From: Candidatus Phosphitivorax anaerolimi
GTDB lineage: Bacteria > Desulfobacterota > Desulfomonilia > UBA1062
Assembly: GCA_001896555.1 (NCBI GenBank)
Contig: MPOS01000029.1
Location: 1 to 64,000 of the forward strand
Direction of reading: 5' to 3'
Length of the DNA: 64,000 nucleotides
The position numbers and the translations under genes were made by a program. Positions 9,701-17,453 of this stretch are shown one piece after another; the first letter of the stretch is position 1; each line of letters begins with the position of its first letter. The notes under the pieces were generated by a model. It did no database searches. It saw only the letters and a program-made list of their open reading frames with translations, and had not been told where the DNA came from.

Positions 9701-10965
9701 AGCTCGCATGCGGCCTTTGCGTGGGCGGATATCTCGTCAACCACCATGTCGGCGCGGATGATCCCGCCGATGAGCTTCCTGCCGGAGCCTGTTGTCCCGC
9801 TGCCGAGGATGACGGGAGAGAACCCGTATCGGGCCCCGAGATCGCAGACAGCCTCGAACACCGCGCACACCGCATCCACCGGCCTGCCCGCCGTCCTGGT
9901 ATACAGGCCTGCGAGCACGGTCTTCGAACCGTCCATGAGGACGGCCTTGGTGCTGGTGGAGCCGATATCGATCCCGAGATAGACACCGGCGGACTCTATG
10001 CCTGAAAGGTCTTCGTATACGTCCACCTCTACGGTGTCGGGAACTGTCCTGGTACGCACCCGGTAGTCGTAATGCTCGTGTGACGAGAAATCAGGGTATG
10101 ACGAACCGGCAAGGCAAAGGCCGTCAAAGGCGTACGCCCTCGATTCCTCCCGGGGAAGAATGAGGTCTTCGGTCCGTACAAACGACACAGCCGGCTCTTC
10201 CGCCCTTTCCAGCAACCGGATGGCTGCGCCCAGTGCCCCGTAGACATGCGAATACCCGTCAACCACGAACTCTCTTCCCACTATATCGCCGATGTGCTTC
10301 TGAACGGCCTTGTTTTTCGACACCCCTCCGCAGAAAACGACCGGCCCCTGGATATCCCTGCCGGCGAACAGGGTGTCTGCAATGTTCCTGGCAAGACCCC
10401 GGCACAGGCCGTCGCAGATCTCAGAGAGCGAATATCCCTCCTGCTGCGCATGGATGATGTCGGTCTTGGCGAACACGGCACACCGTGATGCGATCATTGG
10501 GACCTGCCCGCGGTTTTCCAGCGCCAGGCGGCTCAGTTCCTGAGTACTCTCAAGGCTCAACCTCACGGCCTGCTGATCGAGAAAGCTCCCGGTACCGGCC
10601 GCGCACGAGGTGTTTGTCCTGCTCGAAATATAATTGCCATTGCTGTCTAAGAGGATGAGCGAGAACTTCTCCGCGCCTACCTGGAGGATGGAGCGGACCC
10701 CGGGATGAAGGCGCCTGGCCGCTGAAATTACGGCCACCTGGTTGTCAACCCGTTCACTGAAGCGGACTAAAAATGGGGTCGATGAGGTGACGGCAACAAT
10801 GAACTCCCCCTGCAGATCGATCGAGCCGAGCATTTCTGCAAGGGTTTCCCGTATCCTCCCCCGATGGATGCGATAATCGATAGCGGCGATCTCACCCCCG
10901 GGCCCGAGCACTGCCAGCCCAACAGACACAGAGCCCGCATCGATGCCGATGACGATATTTTTCAC
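6718..10965 (-). CDS. 2-hydroxyacyl-CoA dehydratase activase, tandem ASKHA fusion with HgdB-like region (1415 aa)
   Basis: Giant member of the BadF/HgdC family, whose ATPases inject high-energy electrons into 2-hydroxyacyl-CoA dehydratases or class I benzoyl-CoA reductases. It holds two complete activase units (about 1-255 and 327-590), each with a nucleotide-binding start (GIDAGS, GIDIGSTS) and both Fe-S cysteines: Cys121/Cys162 and Cys456/Cys494. The normal activator is a homodimer sharing one cluster, so this chain may be a built-in dimer. A Cys cluster (Cys610, 613, 617, 635) leads to a DUF2229-like part (about 660-880) and a C-terminal HgdB-like part. The start is GTG with GAGGGGG upstream. 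No separate dehydratase subunits or CoA transferase are adjacent. Such fusions occur in anaerobes; their physiological role is poorly defined. Confidence 0.88.
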   Translation of the reverse strand: MKNIVIGIDAGSVSVGLAVLGPGGEIAAIDYRIHRGRIRETLAEMLGSIDLQGEFIVAVTSSTPFLVRFSERVDNQVAVISAARRLHPGVRSILQVGAEKFSLILLDSNGNYISSRTNTSCAAGTGSFLDQQAVRLSLESTQELSRLALENRGQVPMIASRCAVFAKTDIIHAQQEGYSLSEICDGLCRGLARNIADTLFAGRDIQGPVVFCGGVSKNKAVQKHIGDIVGREFVVDGYSHVYGALGAAIRLLERAEEPAVSFVRTEDLILPREESRAYAFDGLCLAGSSYPDFSSHEHYDYRVRTRTVPDTVEVDVYEDLSGIESAGVYLGIDIGSTSTKAVLMDGSKTVLAGLYTRTAGRPVDAVCAVFEAVCDLGARYGFSPVILGSGTTGSGRKLIGGIIRADMVVDEISAHAKAACELNPDADTIIEIGGQDSKFTTLKDGQVNFSVMNTVCAAGTGSFIEEQARKMNCPLSEYAERTLGVRAPRASDRCTVFMERDMNYCLSEGYSPDEVLASALHSVCENYLTKVAVEGMIGRTILFQGATAKNKALVAAFEHRLGRPIIVSKFCHLTGAMGVALMMLEKRVEQSAFAGLDLYRRQIPVRTEVCTLCTNSCKITVADIDGRSVAYGFLCGRDYETGKRVDPDRSGFDLLKQRKKVQAYPSRRGRPGRGVTIGIPAALHLFDDLEFWQCFFDLLSIKTVTSRGFRGALKEGRHLAGAEFCAPLTALHGHIAYLLDKCDYVFVPFYFEERNQDTPARRQYCYYTQYAPSLAGAAMGEKEHRVLSPLVRYLYSGLRTKFELFAMLKKILGRRISYREVSHAYDSALAFREQTGKALIELCAHERAKARGIQVVLLGRPYTVLDPSMNKGIIDIFASHGVPVYFQDMIPVQETADASLKELLDDLPWKHAADILRTADIVAGMEGVYPVLVTSFRCSPDSFAAEYFKNLMNSRGKPYLILQLDEHDSNVGYETRIEAGLRSFTNHFSRRHSAPPTILSSISPVERIEDKTIIIPNWDRFSCSLLAALLRREGLDARLMDQTGTDLQRSLRHNTGQCIPINIMAQEFMDYIVQNDLDPGRCMLWMGNGEIPCNLKVIPHHIKNILNKSGPAMSRAQVYRGDISFLDISLKAVINAYFAFMFGGMLRRVACRLRPYEVHAGSVDEVIEDALKLFVDAFEGLSSREDVLKAVVDRLRAIPLKSEPRPRVAIFGDLYVRDNDAMNQGLISFVEACGGEVITTPYSSYAKMVSRPYFKKWFNEGKYVRSFSCRAVLSALTALEKKYYRHFQQVLREPDHEFNDPVADILAPYRLRSEHSGETMDNILKTYYIRKYYPDVALFIHVNPAFCCPALVTEAMAGRIERLTGVPVVNVTYDGTFGDKNSVIVPYLAFARRSGQADSVQDAISRAGDVLKRSS

Positions 10966-11147
10966 GATTTCCCCCTCACTGCCCGTTTTCGGAAGGCCGC
11001 TCCGGATAAGGGACTCATCTTGCGTTCCCCGTGGTCCGGAACCCAGCCCAGATAGTTTTACATTTCTTTTACAAACAGTATACCATGCACCTGAAAATTA
11101 TCAAGCAGGGTCATCACGATCGTTATGAGGCAGGTCCCCCATCTTTC

Positions 11148-11203
11148 GGGGTTCAAGTTTCAACATATGACACCGAAAATGTCACATGCTGAGGCCACAC
11201 CTC
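11148..11203. repeat. degenerate copy of the GGGGTCAGGTCTC palindromic repeat
   Basis: Left arm ggggttcaagtttcaacat followed by atgacac and right arm tgtcacatgctgaggcc resemble the intact element at 62718-62771, with several mismatches per arm. It occupies the divergent space between the activase and the M20 gene. The rest of that 303-base gap is AT-richer and holds the start signals of both genes but no further gene. Confidence 0.5.
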
Positions 11204-11253
11204 TATGCTTCGCTGAGGAAGAAATGCCGAGGCTCCCCTGAGAGGAAAAATCC

Positions 11254-11262
11254 TGTTATAAT
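11254..11262 (+). promoter_or_regulatory. extended -10 promoter (TGTTATAAT) directly before the M20 start codon
   Basis: TGn followed by perfect TATAAT ends seven bases before the ATG at 11269, with no recognisable -35. Initiation the usual 6-8 bases downstream would start the mRNA at or next to the AUG. No Shine-Dalgarno sequence lies at normal distance, which fits a leaderless transcript. Confidence 0.45.
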
Positions 11263-11268
11263 GAGATC

Positions 11269-12456
11269 ATGAATGTCATGACCGAAATCGAGCAGAGGGT
11301 ATTGGAGGTCAGGGATGAAATGATCAGGCTCAGGCGGGATTTTCACCGTCATCCCGAGCTGGGCTTCCATGAGAACCGCACGGCTCGCATCATTGCGGGC
11401 TACCTCCGGGACTTGGGCCTGGAGGTCCGTGAGGGCGTGGGGAAAACAGGCGTAGTGGGCGTGCTCCGTGGAGCGGCCCCGGGAAGGACCCTGATGCTCA
11501 GGGCGGATATGGATGCCCTGCCCATTCAGGAACGATCTCAAACGCCCTATCGTTCGACCAATCCCGGGGTCATGCACGCATGCGGGCACGACGGCCACAT
11601 GGCGATCCTCCTGGGTGCGGCCCGTGTTCTCGCCGGCATGAAGGGGCGCCTGCGAGGGCAGGTCAAATTTGTGTTCCAGCCCGCTGAAGAAGGGGCCGGC
11701 GGAGCGCGGGTGATGATCGAGGACGGGGTTTTGGAAAACCCGGGCGTGGATGCCGTCTTCGGCCTCCACCTCGTCACCGCCCTTCCCTGCGGGACACTGG
11801 GCTGGGGCAAGGGCCTGATCATGGCTGCCATGGATTCGTTTGACCTCAAGGTCACGGGCAGGAGCGGGCATTCATCCATGCCCGGAGAAGGCGTCGATGC
11901 CATCAGGGCAAGCGCCCGTATCATTAGCGAGCTCCATGAGCTCAACACGGCAACCGGTGGGTTGGGCCCATCGTCGCTGATCAACATCGGCACCATCAGA
12001 GGCGGTGAGGCATCCAATGTCATCGCCGAAGAGGTGGAGCTCAGCGGAACCGTGCGGAGCCTGAATCCGGAGGCGAGAGCATCCATGAAAGACGCGATGT
12101 TAAGGATCGTGGGCAGGGTCGCCAGAGAGTTCGGGGCGGGATTCGACCTGGACTACCGGGATGGATACCCTCCGGTGGTGAACGACGGGGAGATGACCGA
12201 TCTCCTCATCCGGGCGGCCGGCGACGTGCCGGGGGTCGACGGGCTTCTGGAGCTGCCCCCTCTCATGGCGAGCGAGGACATGGCGTTCTACCTCAGAGAG
12301 GTGCCTGGATGCTTTTTCTTCCTGGGCGCGGGCAATCCGGGAAAGGGGCTTACCAGGCCCCTGCACAGCTCGGAGTTCGATTTCGATGAGTCCGCCCTGC
12401 CCGTCGGCGCCTCCCTGTTCGCCGGGCTGGCCGCGAATCTGCCCGGTATGGAGTGA
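11269..12456 (+). CDS. M20-family amidohydrolase (N-acyl amino acid / hippurate hydrolase type, 395 aa)
   Basis: Di-zinc amidohydrolase of the IAA-amino acid/hippurate hydrolase group, cleaving an acyl group from an amino acid. Metal and catalytic motifs are in place: ADMDALP, MHACGHDGHMA, the Glu-Glu pair in QPAEEGAGGA, GLH, and the C-terminal HSSEFDFDE. The small dimerisation domain sits about 185-295. Length is normal. The start is uncertain between ATG 11269 and ATG 11278; neither has a Shine-Dalgarno, and the -10 box directly upstream favours 11269. No signal peptide, so cytoplasmic. It is transcribed alone and converges on the nitroreductase gene. Confidence 0.9.
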   Translation: MNVMTEIEQRVLEVRDEMIRLRRDFHRHPELGFHENRTARIIAGYLRDLGLEVREGVGKTGVVGVLRGAAPGRTLMLRADMDALPIQERSQTPYRSTNPGVMHACGHDGHMAILLGAARVLAGMKGRLRGQVKFVFQPAEEGAGGARVMIEDGVLENPGVDAVFGLHLVTALPCGTLGWGKGLIMAAMDSFDLKVTGRSGHSSMPGEGVDAIRASARIISELHELNTATGGLGPSSLINIGTIRGGEASNVIAEEVELSGTVRSLNPEARASMKDAMLRIVGRVAREFGAGFDLDYRDGYPPVVNDGEMTDLLIRAAGDVPGVDGLLELPPLMASEDMAFYLREVPGCFFFLGAGNPGKGLTRPLHSSEFDFDESALPVGASLFAGLAANLPGME

Positions 12457-12478
12457 AAGGCTGCTCGATCTTCGGCCT

Positions 12479-12504
12479 AAAAAAGCCCTTCTCCAACAAG
12501 GGCA
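12479..12504 (-). terminator. rho-independent terminator (leftward)
   Basis: On the minus strand, gccctt, a 7-base loop and aagggc are followed by seven T. It lies about 210 bases past the stop of the nitroreductase at 12715 and would end that leftward transcript. The rest of 12505-12714 shows no gene. Confidence 0.65.
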
Positions 12505-12714
12505 CCGATGAGGGGAGCTCATACAAAACTTAAAGGAGTGTCATCTTCAAGGAGAGCCGGCTTGCCTCCCCTCCTGATCGTCTGTATGGACCCCAAAAAG
12601 AGCAAGCCCTGGCCCTGGCTTCACGCAAGAAATCCTTTTACTAGGATGTGACCCTTCCCTCCAAGTCATCTGAATCAGGCTCGGAAGGAGGAATCATGAA
12701 AAACCGCCCCCGGT

Positions 12715-13314
12715 TCAGGCCGGATATCCCACCGGCATGATCAGCAGCGGTTCGTGCACTGCCGGGATATCCATGGTCCTCACCACGTCCCCGTCGATGA
12801 ACGCGCCCACGATTCCCGCCGCCAACCCCAATGCATGGGCCTGGAGAAAGATGTTCTGCGCCGTGTGTCCTGCCTCGATCATGGCATAGCGCATCCCCCT
12901 CTGGCCGTACTTGCCCGTCACCCGTGCGTACTCCGAGCAGATCGTGATCACAACCGGGGCGTTTGCCAGCCACATCTGAGAGAGTGACGCCCTGCCGAGG
13001 TCCATCCTGATATCCTTCTCGCTGATCCGGTCGAGGCCGTGGACCGCGGGCCGGTATCGATGGATCCCCGCCTCCAACCCTTCCACGGTGCCCGATCCGG
13101 TGACCGCGTAGATCTCGATTGGGTAGAGCGCCCCTGCCGATGGGACGGACCGCAGGCCGCCAGCCTCTTCCGTTATGCCCTGGGCGGCCCAGAGGATCTG
13201 TGAGAGAAAAGAAAGGCTCACCGGTTTTTGAGAAAAGGACCTCACCGACCTCCGGCCGCAGATGGCCTGTTCTACGGAAATATCACCCTGCAGCTTCGGA
13301 TCGGGCAGTATCAT
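12715..13314 (-). CDS. SagB/ThcOx-type nitroreductase family protein (199 aa)
   Basis: FMN-dependent oxidoreductase of the nitroreductase superfamily. The N-terminal RRSVRSF motif binds flavin phosphate, and PSAGALYPIEIY and LGLAAGIVGAF are typical of the SagB/ThcOx subgroup. Stand-alone members often act on small electrophiles or unknown substrates. No peptide precursor, cyclodehydratase or transporter is nearby, so a peptide-modifying job is unlikely. ATG 13314 is preferred; an in-frame GTG at 13359 would add 15 residues. Downstream of the Lon-like gene on the opposite side of a 118-base gap. Confidence 0.82.
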   Translation of the reverse strand: MILPDPKLQGDISVEQAICGRRSVRSFSQKPVSLSFLSQILWAAQGITEEAGGLRSVPSAGALYPIEIYAVTGSGTVEGLEAGIHRYRPAVHGLDRISEKDIRMDLGRASLSQMWLANAPVVITICSEYARVTGKYGQRGMRYAMIEAGHTAQNIFLQAHALGLAAGIVGAFIDGDVVRTMDIPAVHEPLLIMPVGYPA

Positions 13315-13432
13315 GGCTCTCTCATCTCCACCTGATTCACGGAGCCCTTCACGCTGCACACGCCTGCATGCCCTGCCGCATCCTGCCTTTGCTTATGCGG
13401 GTACCTGCAGGGAAGAATACCCGGGTGTGCGG

Positions 13433-15871
13433 TCACTGCTCTTTCTTCGAGCTGCCGTTTGCAAAGTTCATCCATTTTTCGGTCAGCGCCTTGAGCTGCG
13501 CATCCACGAGCTGGTTGATCGTCCCCTTTTCAAAGGTTCCGTCCGCCTGCCGCACACCCGCCTTCATGCCGGTGAGGATCTCGATGCCCTCGTCGATCGT
13601 GTTGATGCTCCATATCTTGAAGTCACCCCTCTTCACCGCGTCCACCACCTCGTCCTTGAGCACGAGGTTCCTCACATTGTTCGCAGGGATCACGACCCCC
13701 TGCTCGCCGGTGAAGCCTTTTTCCTTGCACACTCCGAAGAACCCCTCGATCTTTTCGTTGACACCTCCGATGGCCTGGACCTCGCCCTTCTGATTGACCG
13801 AGCCGGTGACCGCGATGCCCTGCTTGATGGGCACCCCCGACAGGCCCGAGAGAAGCGCATAGAGCTCTGCGCACGACGCCGAGTCGCCCTCGATGCCCGA
13901 ATAGCTCTGCTCGAATACGAGACGCGCCGAGAGACTCAGGGGCTTGTCCTGGGCATAGCGATGGGCCAGATATCCCGACAGGATGAGCACGCCCTTGGTG
14001 TGGATCGGACCGCCCAGCTTGGCCTCGCGCTCGATGTCGATGAGGCCCTCTCTCCCGAGCCCGATGCTCGCCGTGATCTTGTTCGGCCTGCCGAACATGA
14101 TGTCGCCCAGGTCGATGATGGAGAGTCCGTTGACCTGCCCTGTTTTCTCTCCCTCGATGTCGATCTTGATCGTGCCCAGGCTGATCATTTCCCTGAGCTT
14201 CTCCAACAGAAGGCTCGAACGGGTGAACCGCTGCTCGATGGCCTCTTTCACGTGCGCCACCCCTACCAGGGGGGCGCCTTCCGAGGCGGCATAGAAGCTT
14301 GCCTCACGCACGATATCCGAGATGTCGCCGAAGCGCGTAGAGAGTTTGTGCTGATCGGATGCAAGACGGCTGCTGTGCTCAACCACCTTGGCAATGGCAT
14401 ATTTGTCGAGATGCTTCAACTGCTCCTCGTTGCAGATGCTGCAGATGAATGATCCGTAATGCCTCATGTTTTCTTCGCTTCTCTCCATCACGGTATCGAA
14501 GTCGGCCTTGACCTTGAACAGGTCACGGAAGTCGGGGTCGAGCTCGAAAAGCCGGTAATAGAGCCACGGCTCACCGATGAGCACGACCTTGACACGCCAG
14601 GGGATGGGCTCGGGCATGAGCCATCGGGTGGTCATGTATCCCAGCCGCTCGGCAAGCTCTTCGATGGTGATCTCGCGGTTGCGGATCGAGCGCTTCAGGC
14701 TCTCCCAGGAAAAATAATTCCTGAGCACGTCCTCGATGGGCAGGATCAGATAACCGCCGTTTGCCCGGTGGATCGATCCGGCCCTGATCATGGTGAAGTC
14801 AGTGAACAGAGCACCCAGCATGGCCTCCTTCTCGATCCTGCCGAAGAGATTGTAGTATGATGGATTGAGCTCCATGATAATGGGCACGCCTTTCAGATCC
14901 GTGTTGTCCACCACCACATTCACCCGGTATTTCCGGAACCGGAAGTCGTCTCTGGGCAGCAGAGGGAGCCCCGAGGGCATCCCCGGCGGCACGATCTGCT
15001 TTTCTTCATCCGAGCGGAACAGCGACAGGTTGTCCAGGATGTCGGTGCGCATGTCGTCGAGATAACGCATCACCTCGGGCATGTCGCTGAAGTCTCTCCT
15101 CAAGTCCTCCAGGAGATTGTCCAGGGTGTAGGACGCGATCTCCCGGTCGAGGGCCTCCACCATGTCCTGGGTCTGCCTCTCCATGGCGATCATCTGGCGG
15201 CCGGTTTCCTTCATCTTTTCGTTGATGGTCTTCTGCTTGCGTCTGATGGAGTTCTGCTCCTTTTTATCCAGAGACCGGAACTCCTCCTCGGTGAGCGGCC
15301 GGTTGTCCTTTATGGGGATGGTCACCAGTCCCATCGGGGTGGGCTGGATGATAAATCCCTGCTTCTGTGCCTGCTCGTTGATCTTGGTGATCAGGTTTTC
15401 CTTGCGCTGCTGGATCTCCTTGATGGTGTCGCTCCTCCTGGTTATGTATTCCTCGCTCTCGAAGGCCTTCTTGATGTTTTCCCGGGCAGCATCTATGAAC
15501 CGGTCGACCTGTTTCTTGAACACCCTGCCCCGTCCCGCAGGCAGAGAGATGGCCCTGGGACGGTAGCTCTCCTGAAAGTTGTTGACATAGCACCAGTCGG
15601 GAGGAGTGGGCTTGCCCTTTGCAATCTCCTCCAGATACCGTTTCACCGCGGTTTTCTTGCCCGTGCCCGGAGCCCCGGACACGTAGATATTGAACCCCTT
15701 GTTCGAGATATCCAGCCCAAACTGCAGCGCCTTGAGCGCCTTGGTCTGGCCGATGATCGACTGGAGGGGTGTAATGCTCATGCTGTCCGCGCATCCGAAT
15801 ATATCCGGATCGCAGCTTGTCTTGAGTTTGTCCGGTGATAATGCTTCAACCATATCTTCATCCCCCTTCAT
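13433..15871 (-). CDS. Lon-like ATP-dependent protease (LonB/YcbZ group, 812 aa)
   Basis: Cytosolic AAA+ protease. Walker A GAPGTGKKT lies at 66-74, a long coiled-coil insert follows at about 150-270, and the S16 protease domain is at the C-terminus. The Ser-Lys dyad is intact: Ser664 in EGDSAS and Lys707 in GGVNEKIEG, 43 residues apart as in E. coli Lon (679/722). It lacks the N-terminal LAN domain of classical Lon, placing it with COG1067 proteins such as YcbZ. Two starts are plausible: ATG 15871 (AAGAGG upstream) and ATG 15853 (AAGGGGG upstream). Divergent from the methyltransferase at 16081. Probably protein quality control. Confidence 0.9.
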   Translation of the reverse strand: MKGDEDMVEALSPDKLKTSCDPDIFGCADSMSITPLQSIIGQTKALKALQFGLDISNKGFNIYVSGAPGTGKKTAVKRYLEEIAKGKPTPPDWCYVNNFQESYRPRAISLPAGRGRVFKKQVDRFIDAARENIKKAFESEEYITRRSDTIKEIQQRKENLITKINEQAQKQGFIIQPTPMGLVTIPIKDNRPLTEEEFRSLDKKEQNSIRRKQKTINEKMKETGRQMIAMERQTQDMVEALDREIASYTLDNLLEDLRRDFSDMPEVMRYLDDMRTDILDNLSLFRSDEEKQIVPPGMPSGLPLLPRDDFRFRKYRVNVVVDNTDLKGVPIIMELNPSYYNLFGRIEKEAMLGALFTDFTMIRAGSIHRANGGYLILPIEDVLRNYFSWESLKRSIRNREITIEELAERLGYMTTRWLMPEPIPWRVKVVLIGEPWLYYRLFELDPDFRDLFKVKADFDTVMERSEENMRHYGSFICSICNEEQLKHLDKYAIAKVVEHSSRLASDQHKLSTRFGDISDIVREASFYAASEGAPLVGVAHVKEAIEQRFTRSSLLLEKLREMISLGTIKIDIEGEKTGQVNGLSIIDLGDIMFGRPNKITASIGLGREGLIDIEREAKLGGPIHTKGVLILSGYLAHRYAQDKPLSLSARLVFEQSYSGIEGDSASCAELYALLSGLSGVPIKQGIAVTGSVNQKGEVQAIGGVNEKIEGFFGVCKEKGFTGEQGVVIPANNVRNLVLKDEVVDAVKRGDFKIWSINTIDEGIEILTGMKAGVRQADGTFEKGTINQLVDAQLKALTEKWMNFANGSSKKEQ

Positions 15872-15945
15872 CCCGCCTCTTTTCCCTGCCGCCAGGCAGC
15901 AAAAAAACCTGCTGTTCCTGACGCAATCACCCGGGCATGGAAAAA

Positions 15946-15973
15946 TCGACTTAAAAAAACGGGTTGGTATAAT
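15946..15973 (+). promoter_or_regulatory. candidate promoter for the RlmL-like gene
   Basis: TCGACT (15946-15951), a 16-base spacer and a perfect TATAAT (15968-15973) lie about 107 bases before the ATG at 16081. The -35 matches only four of six positions. Confidence 0.4.
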
Positions 15974-16080
15974 AATAAAATATTGGATGTGCGTTCAAAG
16001 GCAAGGCGCCCTCACCAAGGCCCTTTACACATCCCCTGCCCGTGCTGTATGCCTTGTGAATTCGGAAATGAGGACTTACC

Positions 16081-17232
16081 ATGAATACCAGGATGTATGA
16101 CTATCTCAAGGGATACCGATTTTTCGCCCAGGTGGCGGACAGGATCGAAGATCTCGGCGCGAGGGAAATAGCCTCTCTGGGGGCAAGCGAGGTCAAAACC
16201 ACCTTCCGGGGGCTCTATTTCAACGCCGACAAGGCGACCCTGTACCGCGTCAATTACCTCTCGAGGATCATCACGCGGGTGCTGGCCCCGCTCATCAGCT
16301 TCGACTGCCACGACACCAAGTATCTCTACAAGATGGCTCGCTGCATCCCGTGGCCCGAGATCTTCGGTCTGGACAAGACCTTCATGGTGAACTCCAATGT
16401 CTCGCACAGCCGGATCACCCACTCCCAGTATGCCGCCCTGGTGCTCAAGGACGCCATCGTGGATACCTTCAACGAATGGTGCACCCGCAGGCCCAACGTG
16501 GAAAGGATCAAGCCCGATGTGGTATTCAACCTTCACATCGCCAACAACAAGGCCACCATATATCTTGACACCTCCGGGGGCTCGCTGCACCGCAGGGGCT
16601 ACCGCAAGCACGCCATGGACGCCCCCATGCAGGAGACCCTTGCGGCATCCATCATCCAGCTCAGCGGCTGGCAGGGCGAAACGCCCCTGTATGACCCCAT
16701 GTGCGGCTCAGGAACGCTCCTGTGCGAGGCCTTGATGCACTACTGCAGAGTGCCGGCCGGATATCTGCGCACCACCTTCGGCTTTGAGTATCTCCCGGAT
16801 TTCGACCGCGAATTGTGGAACAGGATCAAAAAGCAAGCCGACAGCGAGATCAGGGAACTCCCCCAGGGCCTCATTTCGGGCGGCGACTCTTCCGGTGAGT
16901 CGGTCGCCGCGGCCAGGGTCAACTCCGGAAGGCTTCCCGGCGGGAAAAACATCGTACTATACAAAAGGCGTTTTCAGGACATCGCCGGGCTTCGGAACAC
17001 GACCATCGTCACCAACCCGCCCTATGGTCTGCGCCTGAACAAGATGCAGGACATGGCCGCGTTCATGAAGGAGTTTGGAGACTTCCTCAAAAAGAAGTGC
17101 ACCGGCTCAAAGGCATATGTCTACTTCGGCGATCGCAGCCTCATCAAGTCGGTGGGCCTGCGCACCACGTGGAAGCGGCCTCTGAAAAACGGCCCCCTTG
17201 ACGGCAGGCTCGTCGAGTACAAGCTCTACTGA
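16081..17232 (+). CDS. THUMP-domain SAM-dependent RNA methyltransferase, RlmL-like (383 aa)
   Basis: Likely 23S rRNA N2-guanine methyltransferase resembling the N-terminal half of E. coli RlmL (YcbY). The N-terminal half (about 1-165) matches the ferredoxin-like plus THUMP RNA-binding region. The Rossmann methyltransferase has the SAM motif DPMCGSGTLLCEA at about 200 and the catalytic NPPYG motif near 317, typical of N-methylation of a base amino group. It lacks the second methyltransferase (RlmK) of the gammaproteobacterial fusion. GAGGACTTACC precedes the ATG. It is a lone gene divergent from the Lon-like protease and converging on a solute-binding protein gene. The 221-base gap after it holds a GC hairpin (17351-17371) without a U-tract. 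Confidence 0.88.
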   Translation: MNTRMYDYLKGYRFFAQVADRIEDLGAREIASLGASEVKTTFRGLYFNADKATLYRVNYLSRIITRVLAPLISFDCHDTKYLYKMARCIPWPEIFGLDKTFMVNSNVSHSRITHSQYAALVLKDAIVDTFNEWCTRRPNVERIKPDVVFNLHIANNKATIYLDTSGGSLHRRGYRKHAMDAPMQETLAASIIQLSGWQGETPLYDPMCGSGTLLCEALMHYCRVPAGYLRTTFGFEYLPDFDRELWNRIKKQADSEIRELPQGLISGGDSSGESVAAARVNSGRLPGGKNIVLYKRRFQDIAGLRNTTIVTNPPYGLRLNKMQDMAAFMKEFGDFLKKKCTGSKAYVYFGDRSLIKSVGLRTTWKRPLKNGPLDGRLVEYKLY

Positions 17233-17453
17233 CAGGCGCCAGCCCCCTGTCTGAGCATCGTCCCAACAGGCACACGTCTTCCCTCCGGCCAGACCGGACC
17301 GGCAAACATGGGCGAATACCCGGCCCCAAGGCGCAACCCCTCCTTATCCTCGCCGCCTGAAAAAGGCGGCGAAGCCGGCGGGAAGAGTGCTCACCCCGGC
17401 ACTGGAAGAAGCGGGCAGCCGGTGTTTTCACGGGGCTTTCCCGAAGGAGTGGG

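Noticed and set aside
8233-10005. Long open frame opposite the activase gene (590 codons, plus strand)
   Set aside because: It is the antisense shadow of a clear 1415-residue protein; GC-rich codon bias creates such frames and its residues match no family pattern.
13314-13359. GTG 13359 as start of the SagB-type gene
   Set aside because: The extra 15 residues do not resemble the family; ATG 13314 has a better site, though the choice is not certain.
17351-17371. Perfect 7-base GC hairpin (cgccgcc/ggcggcg) as terminator of the RlmL-like gene
   Set aside because: It lies 120 bases past the stop and lacks a U-tract on both strands.
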